Part shown: positions 10,601-19,448 of the stretch, piece by piece | Layout of the letters: every line of letters begins with the position of its first letter | Position numbering within the stretch: the stretch's first letter is position 1 | Assembly: GCA_020650975.1 (NCBI GenBank) | Contig: JAIPMN010003329.1 | Span: forward strand, 1-21,959 | DNA: 21,959 nt | Source of the DNA: Apostichopus californicus | Lineage: Eukaryota > Echinodermata > Holothuroidea > Aspidochirotida > Stichopodidae | Reading direction: 5' to 3' | Program-made: the position numbers and the translations under genes | Notes under the pieces: model-generated | Database searches by the model: none | What the model saw: the letters and a program-made list of their open reading frames with translations, nothing else | Told to the model about the DNA's origin: nothing

Positions 10601-11935
10601 GATATGGAGATCATGCAACATTGGACGGGATTGCCAGGAAATCATTTACAGTATCCAGTATCGCATTGCAAAATACTATGCCATTGAATTAATAAATTAC
10701 TATACAAGCCAAAAAACGATGTTATTAGAATTAAGTTTTGATTGTATAGTAGTGCACACTATGTTGGTATTCTACTTGCAAGTGTCTAGTCAAGGTTAAC
10801 ATGCATTGAATGTGTGTTTGATTAACATACATGTAGGTTGCCTATACAGTACCTGTCACAGAGTTTTGACAACCTTGTGAGCAAGTGTCGTTCCACACAA
10901 CAAATATTGCAACTATGCTAGTTGCTAGATACAAACCCAAGGGCCTGTAGACGACTGTTGTTGTTTTTTGGACAGGCCACCACTGGAACACTCTGGTGAC
11001 ATCACTGACGAATAGGACTAGCAGTTTGTAATGTCAAGAATGTGAAGACGTTGACAGGCAGTCCATTCAACTCATCATGTTTCCAAATTATCTCTGAAGC
11101 ACTGATAAACCCACTGTAATGTACAGGCACTTACTGTACACTTATATGTATGTAACGATTAGCTGTCTTGAATTTTGTGTTGATTAGCCTTAGTTACCAG
11201 TCCTCATATATGTCACAGTACACTATATGAAGGCTAAGTACTGTATGAATATTTCTCATTACAGTACAAATTACACTGTAACAAAAGCTTGAAGGTAGAG
11301 TTGCACTGCTACTGTGCATGCACTGTTACTGTGCATGATTGCACAGTTACTATGTTTGCACTGGTACTGTGCATGTTTGCACAGTATATAACTGTGTTTA
11401 CACTGTTACTGTGCATGATTGTGCTGTTACTGTACATTTTTGTACAGTACTTTCTCTGGCCAGGCAAATTTATTATATAAAAAACTTACTTTGCTCCTCA
11501 CTCATCTGTCTCCCCACAACCCAAGCACTCTCACTCTACCGTGCCTAGAGTAAAAGGTAACTCTTTTTGGCATTGTACACCCTCTACGACTGTTTACTTA
11601 CCATCGAAGCCCCTCCTCTTCTATAAATTATGAGAGTGTGAATTGCTTTGTTTTCTGCTTTAAATACTGATCTTTCTGTTTCCCTCCTTTTTCTTGCCAC
11701 GCAGGCCCTCTGCGGTACAGTCCTTCACGTCCCTACCATCGACGGAAGAACAATCGCGGTACCGTCTAACGATGTCATCAAACCAAACAGCAAGAAGAGA
11801 ATACCAAAGGAAGGTCTACCGCATCCAAAGAAGACTTCGCAGAGAGGAGATTTGCTCATCAGTTTTGACATTAACTTCCCCGAACATCTCTCCAAAAGTC
11901 AAAAGGAAGTCATCGGTGACACTCTACCGAGATAA
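1691..11935 (+). CDS. DNAJB5-like: Type II Hsp40 (DNAJB1/4/5-like), two coding exons 1691-2476 and 11705-11935
   Basis: This is a cytosolic/nuclear Hsp70 co-chaperone that stimulates Hsp70 ATPase and delivers unfolded clients. The spliced protein is 338 residues; human DNAJB1/4/5 are about 340. Residues 1-70 are the J domain, starting MGRDFY, with HPD at 32-34. A Gly/Phe region (about 70-115) ends in a DPF-containing segment like the inhibitory helix of DNAJB1. An acidic linker (EVDDED, about 131-136) recalls DNAJB5. CTD1 (from about 160) has [20 protein letters not shown], and the CTD1/2 segment has [15 protein letters not shown]. Exon 2 supplies [22 protein letters not shown] and QRGDLL. 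The intron is phase 0 between SLRE and ALCG, with GAG|GTAAGT and GCAG|GCC borders. ATG 1691 (AAG ATG GG) has the better Kozak context and gives the family's usual N-terminus. ATG 1679 would add MPIK. No cysteine-rich zinc domain is present, so it is type II. Reading through the intron would give a truncated C-terminus (VSPIPAF). Confidence 0.96.
4206..4401 (+). repeat. Irregular tandem repeat, about 38-50 bp unit
   Basis: A unit built on ACTGTTGGCTAGTTATGTGG followed by TTATACCGG recurs about five times, starting near 4206, 4255, 4298, 4327 and 4365. Spacing is uneven (about 28-49 bp), and the third copy is the most diverged. It is a degenerate intronic minisatellite with no coding sense. Confidence 0.75.
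5081..5119 (+). repeat. Three perfect 13-bp tandem copies
   Basis: GTTCTGTGAGTCA occurs at 5081-5093, 5094-5106 and 5107-5119 without a mismatch. It is a short, recent intronic minisatellite. Confidence 0.95.
6140..6450 (+). repeat. Diverged duplication with about 100-160 bp units
   Basis: A block with GAGGCTTCC, CTGTATCTGGG, CCAAAG, GTTGGGCAACC, CACACTATTCCT and TTCTGGTACC appears twice: GAGGCTTCC at 6162 and 6260, GTTGGGC at 6201 and 6332. A partial third copy runs over 6400-6450. The second copy has about 33 extra bases (near 6287-6320). The area is richer in GC than its surroundings. Short open frames on both strands follow from the repeat and match no family I know. It may be part of a degraded transposable element. 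Confidence 0.6.
6909..6987 (+). repeat. G-rich tract with a 24-bp direct repeat
   Basis: A run of 12 or more G (about 6918-6929) is followed by two identical 24-bp copies (6926-6949 and 6964-6987), each beginning GGGGCAGTGAGTGGGTGGG. Several GGG runs with short loops on the plus strand, which is the RNA-like strand of the intron, fit a G-quadruplex motif. Confidence 0.75.
7319..7716 (+). mobile_element. tRNA-derived SINE, about 400 bp
   Basis: The head carries a pol III A box (TGGTTAAGTCAGTG, 7327-7340) and a B box (GGTTCCAGCCC, 7363-7373) at tRNA spacing. The central part includes CCTTGGGCAAGGCACTTTAT and CCAGGTGTATAAATGGGGAC (about 7397-7460), a type of conserved central domain found in invertebrate SINEs. 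The tail has TTAGCGCTATATAAATGTC and then (TGAT)n at 7698-7717. Possible target-site duplications are TGTACTGTGTG (7308-7318) and TGTACTATATG (7717-7727), matching 9 of 11. It lies in sense orientation in the intron. The head has diverged too far to be a working tRNA gene. The exact SINE family is not determined. Confidence 0.9.
7925..8545 (+). promoter_or_regulatory. CpG-rich block with consensus TATA box inside the intron
   Basis: From about 7925 to 8470 CpG dinucleotides are far denser than in neighbouring intron. The block contains a perfect 14-bp palindrome ACACGACGTCGTGT (8225-8238) around a CRE-like GACGTC. A second perfect palindrome, CACTTTTAAAAGTG (8438-8451), is nested in an inverted pair, TCAAATGCGA (8427-8436) and TCGCATCTGA (8457-8466). 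A textbook TATAAAAG (8511-8518) follows. It could be an internal promoter, or an LTR whose TATA box drives a retrotransposon. I could not find matching LTR ends with a target-site duplication. Open frames of 77 codons on both strands match nothing I recognise. Confidence 0.45.
8735..9049. mobile_element. MITE (non-autonomous DNA transposon), 315 bp
   Basis: Perfect 14-bp terminal inverted repeats, CAGGGATGTGCCCA (8735-8748) and TGGGCACATCCCTG (9036-9049), are flanked by an exact 6-bp target-site duplication AACAGG (8729-8734 and 9050-9055). Inside are no coding region, a G-rich stretch near 8783-8805, and AGTGCTGGGC three times near the right end. CAGGG-type termini recall hAT elements, but those make 8-bp duplications, so the superfamily is open. 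A 23-bp internal stretch recurs exactly at 13735-13757. Confidence 0.88.
10070..10405 (+). mobile_element. LINE 3' end (L2/CR1-like), truncated and frameshifted
   Basis: The conserved C-terminus of a non-LTR reverse-transcriptase protein is readable in two frames: [20 protein letters not shown] then RLKTY up to about 10180, then, after a frameshift near 10200, [20 protein letters not shown] and LLKTHLL, ending at TAA 10305-10307. The 3' UTR has GTAAAGCGCCTTGAGCAGTG and TTGGCGCTTTATAAGTCTC and ends in an ATTATT-rich tail near 10380-10405. The rest of the element is missing, as is usual for 5'-truncated LINE copies. It lies in sense orientation within the intron. Confidence 0.85.
11302..11450 (+). 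repeat. Tandem repeat, about 20-bp unit, seven copies
   Basis: Variants of GCACTGTTACTGTGCATGTT start near 11302, 11320, 11342, 11360, 11380, 11401 and 11422. The word TACTGT within each unit is the same one that is frequent across the whole intron. Overlapping open frames here come from the repeat and are not taken as genes. Confidence 0.85.
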
Positions 11936-12720
11936 AGAGATAATTTGGTCGTCGCTGGTAATGCGTTGTCACCATGTTTACTGATGATGAGTCGTCATCA
12001 TCAAGTATAAAAACAAAAGATTAATTGGATTGAAAGAATCGTCAGCGAGATGTGTGGGCTTGTGTCCTTGTTGTTGACGTATGCCATTTCTTTGCGGATC
12101 CTTACATCAAGTTCCCAGTACCAGGCGGTCCCCTGGTAAGGCAGTTCGATAGGTCCACCTAAACCGCCATAATACAGTAGCTTCACTCTGCTTCCTGAAA
12201 GGACTAAGACCTTTCCAGCTGTGCATTCATGCTGTCGGAACCATGACTGGCTGACTTTTTTTGTAAATGCAGCATGACTTCATGATGAAACAACATAAAT
12301 TATTCATGATAAAACAACATGATTACTCAAGATTGAATGAAAAAATAATGCATGCATGTACTGGGCATAATTATTCATAACGCTATATGATTATTCATGA
12401 TAAAACAATGCATGAATGTACAGTATACTGGGCATGATTATTCATAACGCTACATGATTATTCATGATAAAACAATTCATGAATGTACTGTATACTGGGG
12501 ATGATTATTCATAACGCTACATGATCATTCAGGTTAATGTATACTGTGCATAATTATTCATAATGCCAGGTAACTGTTCATGATAAAACAATGTGATTTA
12601 TTCATGATTTAATAATGCATGTGTACTGTGAATGTCTCGAGATGACCTTTGTTAAGATTGCTTTTGATTTCACAAATTGTTCTCTTTGATAATAAATGCT
12701 TTACAGTATTTCAAGTGCTT
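11936..12720 (+). other. 3' UTR of the DNAJB gene with poly(A) signal
   Basis: After the TAA at 11933-11935 the first canonical AATAAA in good context is at 12691-12696, followed by a T/GT-rich stretch where cleavage near 12710-12720 would be expected. This gives a 3' UTR of about 780 nt containing the 67-bp tandem repeat. A second AATAAA at 12995-13000 could serve a longer form. Confidence 0.6.
12275..12620 (+). repeat. 67-bp tandem repeat in the 3' UTR
   Basis: The word ATAACGCTA/T lies at 12377, 12444 and 12511, giving an exact 67-bp period. More diverged copies flank it (ATTATTCATGATAAAACAAC near 12300, and a shortened one near 12560). Units carry ATTATTCATGATAAAACAA and CATGAATGTACTGTATACTG. 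If the poly(A) site at 12691 is used, the repeat is in the mature Hsp40 mRNA. Confidence 0.85.
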
Positions 12721-12818
12721 ATTGTCTATAAAGGTCGTTGATACTTGTTGCCATAGTTACTGGCAATATTTATCTCCACTCATTCAACTGGTTTGTCTAA
12801 GTTGTATTTGGTTACTAA

Positions 12819-12831
12819 GAAATTTCTAGAA
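12819..12831. promoter_or_regulatory. Perfect three-unit heat shock element
   Basis: GAAatTTCtaGAA fits the alternating five-base HSE pattern exactly, and a further TTC follows one base out of register. It lies about 120 bp past the likely poly(A) signal of the Hsp40 gene. It may be a downstream enhancer or a chance match in AT-rich DNA. No TATA box of note lies close to it. Confidence 0.35.
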
Positions 12832-13734
12832 ATTCTTTGCCTGCCTTGTCTAAATTGCACTTGGTTAAATAAGTATTAGATTCTTTGCGAGGAGAAAGTA
12901 TCAAATTTTCTAAATCTAGATGAAAGCCGGAATAATTTAAGAGAAATGTTATTTTAATGTCTGTGGAGAAGCGACGAGTTAGGGTGACAGACCAAATAAA
13001 CTCTAAATCTCATTTTCTGGAAAGAAAATTGAGATTGCCTTTCTTGTGGTGCCATTTAGGACTGTATCAATTAAAGCAGGCTATAGTAGTGTTGTTGTCA
13101 TGGTAAATCTAGAGGGCTCCTATCAGTAATTTTTCCATTCAAAACTGCTGGTAAGGCCAGTAATGGTCACCAATATTCCAACTTACAGCAAGCATTGTTT
13201 ACAGTCACTCCTCAGAGCGATTTTTCGTCACTCAGACAATTTTTTTTGTCTAATTCTCTGTATTTGTCTTCTTTCTTACTCTTGAATATTTATCTGAGCT
13301 CGGTAAATTCTCCAGATAAGAAAACTTTGTCATAAATTTTTCAGGAATTTTTAGTTTGTTTGAAAACTCGGTGGAATGACTCAAAATTCTAAGTACAGCT
13401 CAGTTACGTGTGCAGATCACTTCTAGGGTAACTTGGTAATATATATCTGGTAAAAGGTTTACTATGGTTTACTTTGACCTCTCGGGATCTGACCTCTGTA
13501 AGACCACATCAACCTGGAATCGAAAAATTGATTATTATATTACTTTGTCGTTATCATATTATTCATTTTGGTGGGGAAAAAGTTACTGCCAATTTCATAT
13601 ATTTATTCATGTATGTCCTTTAATAAAAACACGTATAAACTTTTTGTAAATATGTTGGTTAAATTTTTTAAATGAGTTGCTATATCTTGACCAGAGTCCC
13701 CAATTTTGAATGGCTTGCTTAGAGGTGATCCACA

Positions 13735-13757
13735 TCCTGGGGGAGGGGTCTAAGGGG
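13735..13757 (+). repeat. 23-bp exact match to the MITE interior, next to a C-run
   Basis: This stretch is identical to 8782-8804 inside the MITE (core GGGGGAGGGGTCTAAGGGG). It is followed by a C9 run and CTCCCTGGAG. Clear terminal repeats were not found around it, so it may be a decayed relative of the same family or of another element sharing this segment. Confidence 0.6.
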
Positions 13758-13889
13758 TTTGGGTGTCCCCCCCCCTCCCTGGAGTATTCACCCATAGTTT
13801 GGTAATCGTCAAATTTGTTTTCATTAAATCATCAGAAAACAGTGCCGGTTGGTAAATGTTTAAATAAGCTGTTTGTGTGCCATTCAGAA

Positions 13890-14217
13890 CTGCCGCCCGG
13901 CATGAGCACAAGAGTGACACACAGTAAAGTACGTTGTAACAGTGTGCTCTTATAACCGTTGATATCCACTATGCACATGGGAAATACGACTACGAGGTCT
14001 CTAACACATTCTTGGCTAAAGTACTGATTTACGATTGGTGCTTAACTTTGGTATTTCTCAGCGAATAGCAATAGCTGAAAAACAGCTGTACAATAACTAC
14101 GCACCTTGGATGAATAGATGACTATGTAAGACTCTTGGCGTTACGTAAAAACCGAGCATAAATCTTTCAGTTAGTTTACTCAACCCGACTCCTGTATATT
14201 ATATTGCATAATAGGAA
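13890..14217 (+). promoter_or_regulatory. CpG-richer stretch, possible promoter
   Basis: CpGs are clustered here (GCCGCCCGGC near 13891, TACGACTACGAG near 13985, GGCGTTACGTAAAAACCGAG near 14138) while DNA on both sides is CpG-poor. An inverted CCAAT box (ATTGG, about 14034) and a TATA-like TATATTATAT (about 14193) are present. It could be the start of the unidentified gene whose last exons lie at 19769-20771. The first ATG downstream (14217) opens a frame of only 15 codons. No firm first exon could be drawn. Confidence 0.25.
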
Positions 14218-14788
14218 TGGAAAAGGTGAACAGAGAAGTTGTCGAGAGGATAGAGAGAGTGTGAGAGAGGATGGATATCTTACTATTATATACTAGTATG
14301 AGCTCAAACATTTATATCAAAATAAACCTCTGTTGTAGTGTTGAGGCTATCATTTTGATTTAAACCACAAGTTTCTTGTATATTTAATTGGTGAATTATA
14401 AAATTGAAAATAATTTTAACAATTTTAATATTACTTGTATATTATTTTGAGGTATTTTTAAATTTCAAAGACTAATGTTACTAAATTGATTATTATTTAC
14501 TCATTATTACTGGAATGGATATTTGAAATCAGAATCATTTTTTTTTTTCTATTTGATTAAGATTTTCTATTTAAATGAATATGTTTCAATATGGCAATAA
14601 AGTTTCTTGTTGGGAAGAAAAGTGCAACAGATATTTGGCCTCATGCTTTGAAAGATTTCTTTAAAGGGGGTAGTTGCTAAAATTGCAAACTTTCTATGAG
14701 AAAATCTAATAAATAGCCAAATTTAAAAAAAAAACAGAATATTTAAAGAGACATGTTAGTCTAGTTCCCATCTTTGTAGCTTGTTTGT

Positions 14789-14994
14789 ATGAAGTACTGC
14801 CTCCTATTTTCGAGTGTTGTTGTCTCTATGAGTACATTGTGCTATTATCTGTGATATCACAAATGAAGTTTCTTATGGAACGTGTCATCACATGAAGTAC
14901 TGCCTCCTATTTTAGAGTGTGTTTGTATCTATGAATACATTGTGTTATCATCTGTGATATCACAAATGAAGCTTCTTATTGAACGTGTCAACAC
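14789..14994 (+). repeat. 103-bp direct duplication, two copies
   Basis: ATGAAGTACTGCCTCCTATT begins at 14789 and again at 14892, and both copies run through CTGTGATATCACAAATGAAG to CGTGTCA. Copies differ at scattered positions, so the duplication is moderately old. CTGTGATATCACA is an imperfect palindrome in each copy. Confidence 0.9.
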
Positions 14995-15193
14995 ATGTCT
15001 GTCTAGTCAAGTCTTTAGTTTTGAATGCAACTTTGACTTGTATAGATCAGGGTCCAGGAGTTCCACACAAACCTGTGAGACATATTCATAGTGAAGGACT
15101 TCTCTGAAGGCAAAGGTGACCTCAAAATGTATGTGACCTCTGCGAGGTTGTCAGAGGATCAACTTGTGCTCGATATTGTGTAATACTTATTGT

Positions 15194-15997
15194 GTAATAA
15201 TGCTGTTTCCTCTGTAAGGCACAAAATAGATCAATGGATGCTCTGTGTTATGTAATAATATCTACTGTACATGTTACAAATACTGTGTCATCTGTTGGGT
15301 AGAAATGGATCAGTGGTTGCTCTGTGTTATGTAATAATATCTACTGTACATGTTACAAATACTGTGTCATCTGTTGGGTAGAAAAGGATCAATGGTTGCT
15401 CTGTGTTATGTTATAATATCTACTGTACATGTTACAAATACTGTGTCATCTGTTGGGTAGAAAAGGATCAATGGTTGCTCTGTGTTATGTAATAATATCT
15501 ACTGTACATGTTACAAATACTGTTTCATCTGTTGGGTAGAAATGGATAAATGGTTGCTCTGTGTTATGTAATAATATCTACTGTACACGTTACAAATACT
15601 GTTTCATCTGTTGGGTAGAAATGGATAAATGGTTGCTCTGTGTTATGTAATAATATCTACTGTACACGTTACAAATACTGTTTCATCTGTCGTGTAGAAA
15701 AGGATCAATGGTTGCTCTGTGTTATGTAATAATATCTACTGTACACATTACAAATACTGTTTCATCTGTTGGGTAGAAAAGGATCAATGGTTGCTCTGTG
15801 TTATGTGATAATATCTACTGTACACGTTACAAATACTGTTTCATCTGTTGGGTAGAAAAGGATCAATGGTTGCTCTGTGATTTGTAATAATATCTACTGT
15901 ACACGTTACAAATACTGTGTCATCTGTTGGGTAGAAAAGGATAAATGGTTGCTCTGTGTTATAACTGTAATAATGCTGTTTCCTCTGTAAGGCACAA
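15194..15997 (+). repeat. 79-bp minisatellite, nearly ten copies, with identical 31-bp borders
   Basis: CTCTGTGTTATGTAATAATA or a close variant starts at 15241, 15320, 15399, 15478, 15557, 15636, 15715, 15794, 15873 and 15952, an exact 79-bp period. Left copies read ACATGTT, and most copies from 15557 on read ACACGTT. The array is bounded by two identical 31-bp segments (15194-15224 and 15967-15997) that look like a shortened variant of part of the unit. No unique spacers separate the copies. Confidence 0.97.
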
Positions 15998-15999
15998 CA

Positions 16000-18900
16000 T
16001 CTGGGATCAGATCTGCATAAAACGTGGATTTGCATTTTCAACTCTCAAAGAGTGAACTTTCCTTGGTGATGAGACAGATTTGAACGGGATGAATTGTTAA
16101 CTTTTATGGTGCTGTCTGAGTTTCATCCTCCAGGGAACTGTTGACAAGGGAGGTGGGGGAGGGAGGGAGGGCTGGTGGTGGTGCTTGCATTATAAAACTT
16201 GTCTCCATTATGTTGGAAAGCAGTACAACCTGTCAAGGAATATTAGAATTCCTGGTCCTTACGTCAAGATTTGCTACAAACACATTAAATTGTATAATGA
16301 TATGCAAGAATCCTTATGTCTTTAATGGAGGTCATGATCAATGTTTCACTCTGTTTTTGGTGGTTGTGTTTATGCATATTAATGAGTTGTTTCACCTTGA
16401 GAAAAAATGGCAATTTGTGTCCAGTACCTGTTAAACAATAAAGTACTGTATCAGATGGGCTTTGAACTGAATCATGTCAAAACTGGTGCTGCAATTTGGT
16501 TTGGTGCATATCATTAACCTGTAATACCTTCTTTTCAAATAATTTGGCATTTTTTGCCTTTGGTATCACTCTGAATTTCATTCCAAGATGATTCAACTGT
16601 GAAAGAATTTAGTTTTGAAAATGAATTTTGGCTCTGTTTTTTTTGTTATTCATGATTTTAAAAGTTTGTGTTCATGGAGGTATAAACGTTTTTTTTTTTG
16701 GACCGTTTTGACTAAAATATGGTTATGAAATTTAAGATGTGACTTAATGTGTGCTTTGAAATACAAGCATGGTATCACTTTTCTTTTGTTATGAAATTCA
16801 ACCAGTGGGCATTCACAAATAATTAGCATTTAGTTATACCCTAGCCAAACTTGGATCATCAAGAAGTTTAAGGGTGGGGGAGGGGTGGGGGAGGGAGAGA
16901 GTCCTAGCATTTTTGAAGCTATAACTGCAGATATATGAATTGTATGAACAATGTTGCTCAGCCTAGTCAAATTATTAAAGAAGGTCAATAACTTTCTATT
17001 GTAATGTGTTGGTCTTGTTCTGTGAAGGCATTGTTAATCTTGGCTGTGAATGTATGAAACACATTTGCATTTCTCAAAAGTATGCTGGAAAAAGATAACC
17101 GGTTGAAAAGAAACTAGAAGAAATTCATCTTATTGAAAGGAATTTCATAAAAAAAATTGGAAACTTTTTGGGAGTTTTTGATTTATTTATTTTGGTTGGA
17201 TTTGATGTAGCATAAAGATGAGAAAAAAATAAATATGGATTCAAAGAAATATAATTAATATCAAACAAAGTAGAAGTATATGAGATTAGTACATACAACG
17301 AATTATTAAAAAGCTTATGATATCTGTAAATTTTGCATTCAACAGAGTTCTACTAATAAAATATATGGGAAATATTATGGATGCTCATTAACTTTTTTTG
17401 CAACTGCATGCCCCAAAACGCTTTTTGCATGGATATGGAATTGTAACCCTTTTACAATAAAAAAAAAATATGTGAAGCAGTATGAAGCTTTCAATATATT
17501 TTTGATCAACTTCACATTCTTTATGATTTTATTTCGAGTTTTCTTTCTCTATCGGTTTAATTGTGCCTAAGAGATAAGAGTTATACTGAAGGGACTCTAC
17601 ATAGCAGTAAGGGTAAGCAAAGGGGGAAAGCGCCACACCCCCTCCCTGCCCCTGAATGCTAACCCTCCCCATACCCCATCAGGCTACTCCAATTAATCAG
17701 CTGTTGCATATTTTGGTGCATATCATCCTCTTAATTATTCAGACGAAAAAAATGCAGATGTCAACAAAAACAAACACAGCTTGAGAAAGATTTAAGCAGA
17801 CCCAACTAGTCTTTCACACATATGATAGTGACATTTACAATTTGCCATCCTCCAAAAAAATCGGGAGGTTGGAGAAAATAGGGTGAACCGAAAATTGGGC
17901 AAATTCTAACTCAAACAAGATATAAAAAGTAACATTTCTGATCTCAATAAAGAAAAAGCAATTAGAAATCAAATTTTGTCTTTGAAACAGGGAGACTCGT
18001 GTATAACCGGTTATACTCGTGTATAAGCGGGAGATTTGGCATGTCTGTTTATACTTACAGATGCATGTATAATTTGGCTCAAAGCCGCATAGGTACTGTT
18101 ACGTATAACAAACAACAAAAGCTAATACCACAACAACACACAAAGTAATAACTAATAATCTTCGAAGACTTCAGTTCAAAAATGAATTCAAACTCTCAAC
18201 TTAGCATCACGCGTCATTTTGGGAAAGGAGTGGGAATTTCCTGCACAAAGTTTTAATTCCAATTTGTGGTCGTTGTACCATGCTTGAATGGTTCCTGTAG
18301 AAGGAGACAGCTGATCACGCACCAATGGAGCCTCTTGTCCCATTTTCCCCCCTTTTCTGTTCTTAACTTTTCTCAGTTGATCTATGTACCACAATAACTA
18401 TCGAACAGGAAATAGTCGGAAACCAATAGCATTTATACCTATATACGCTCACGCACCCCCTCCCCCCATTTTCAATTTGCCTTTGTCCCCTCCAGAGTCA
18501 TATAGGGGTGAAAGCATCAAACCATTGCAGAAGATCCTGTTATCTATTTTGGTACAGTCAGATACGCTAAGTTGTCCATGGAGAGGGGGGGGGGGGGGGT
18601 ATTTCCCTTCCACGATACTGTATAAAATGCATTATTGGCATATAGGTTAATGTAGAGGAGGGTTGTGGGAGGGGGAGGGTTGGGGGGGGTGGAGTAGGGC
18701 GTTGAGGGTGGAATCAATGTTGGTAAAATAATAGGCGTCTTCTACTTCTGAGAAATGATCGAGCCATACAGGGCAAAGGTCAATGCCAGAAGCGTAAAAC
18801 ATGCCTCACACGACTGACACGAGGCATTCTCGGATTCAGGCTGGTGAACCAGATGGCATCATGAATATATCTTTGTGACTCTGTGTGACGACATTCAGAG

Positions 18901-19014
18901 ACGACCGATCAAGCCTAGACAATGAGTGACATGACGCACTTTTTTTCTACTTCATGGCCTTTGTGAACAGTACCCTTCTCGTGTCAGTACAACTCATGTA
19001 TAGTACCATCATAT
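16000..19014. other. Intergenic or intronic DNA without recognised genes
   Basis: AT-rich DNA with plus-strand G-rich tracts near 16147-16190, 16871-16905, 18582-18600 and 18657-18700, and C-rich tracts near 17630-17670 and 18456-18480. A doubled ACTCGTGTATAA (17995 and 18015) frames a palindrome ATAACCGGTTAT. A 7-bp inverted pair ATGCCTC/GAGGCAT lies at 18801-18827. Open frames here, such as the 68-codon minus-strand one at 18188-18394, show no known domain. Upstream exons of gene 2 may lie here undetected. Confidence 0.4.
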
Positions 19015-19030
19015 CCAGATGGCGCTGCAG
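19015..19030 (+). promoter_or_regulatory. CTCF-like core motif
   Basis: CCAGATGGCGCTGCAG contains AGATGGCGC, close to the core bound by CTCF, especially as described in flies. It lies between the two recognised genes, where a boundary would make sense. It is a single short match without other support. Confidence 0.25.
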
Positions 19031-19448
19031 ATTTTATTACATGTGGCCAATATCGAGGTACCAACACAAACAGATCTATTGATATATTAAAAAGAAAGAT
19101 CTCTTTTCAACCAAAAATTGATTCCATTTCATTCCATTTCTTTTTTATTTAAATCGCTCAGAACTAAACAAATAAAACCTTTTTGCTTTAAGTATGAATA
19201 ATCAATGATTCTCTGTCAACTTGTTCCATAGGAAAGCCGTTTTTAATAGGCACAATTTTGACCTAGATTTCTTCGAAGCAGTAGCTTTTGATCATCTTAC
19301 AGATAAGTTTATACAGAGATTTTGATGGTCTTCTTATGTCTCTATAGTATATTGATTGCTGTAATTTTATGAAGAATGTTTTTCTTCCAAAGCTGTATAG
19401 ACTGAAAATTTCAATCAAAACTGTTGAGCATATAATCTTGTTAATAAT

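Larger units (their letters stand above)
2477..11704 (+). other. 9.2-kb intron of the DNAJB gene
   Basis: The donor GAG|GTAAGT and the acceptor TTCTTGCCACGCAG|GCC join coding frames exactly. The intron is AT-rich and full of TACTGTAC/GTACAGTA-type words. Its identifiable contents (tandem repeats, SINE, MITE, LINE fragment, CpG/TATA block) are listed separately. I see no recognisable feature in 2520-4200, 4410-5080, 5120-5900, 9060-10060 or 10410-11290 beyond those short words. Confidence 0.9.
12721..14788. other. Intergenic region after the DNAJB gene
   Basis: No coding exon is supported. It contains the HSE at 12819, the repeat copy at 13735 and a CpG-richer stretch at about 13890-14200, all listed separately. 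Positions 14330-14620 are strongly AT-rich. Confidence 0.5.

Noticed and set aside
11289..11548. Cysteine/valine-rich open frames over the 20-bp repeat
   Set aside because: They are explained by the tandem repeat and open in two frames together.
12001..12186. Minus-strand 61-codon frame after the Hsp40 stop
   Set aside because: It lies in the 3' UTR, with no recognisable domain and no splice or promoter support.
14217..14264. Short frame MEKVNREVVERIERV as a first exon of gene 2
   Set aside because: The peptide looks plausible, but the only possible donors nearby are weak and no matching downstream exon was found.
15241..15960. Regular repeat resembling a CRISPR array
   Set aside because: The whole 79-bp period is conserved with no variable spacers, and the genome is eukaryotic. 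It is a minisatellite.
18188..18394. Minus-strand 68-codon frame
   Set aside because: No known motif and no clear splice sites or promoter. Too short to claim.
18801..18827. Stem-loop ATGCCTC...GAGGCAT
   Set aside because: Only a 7-bp stem with a 13-nt loop, with no further support for an RNA gene.
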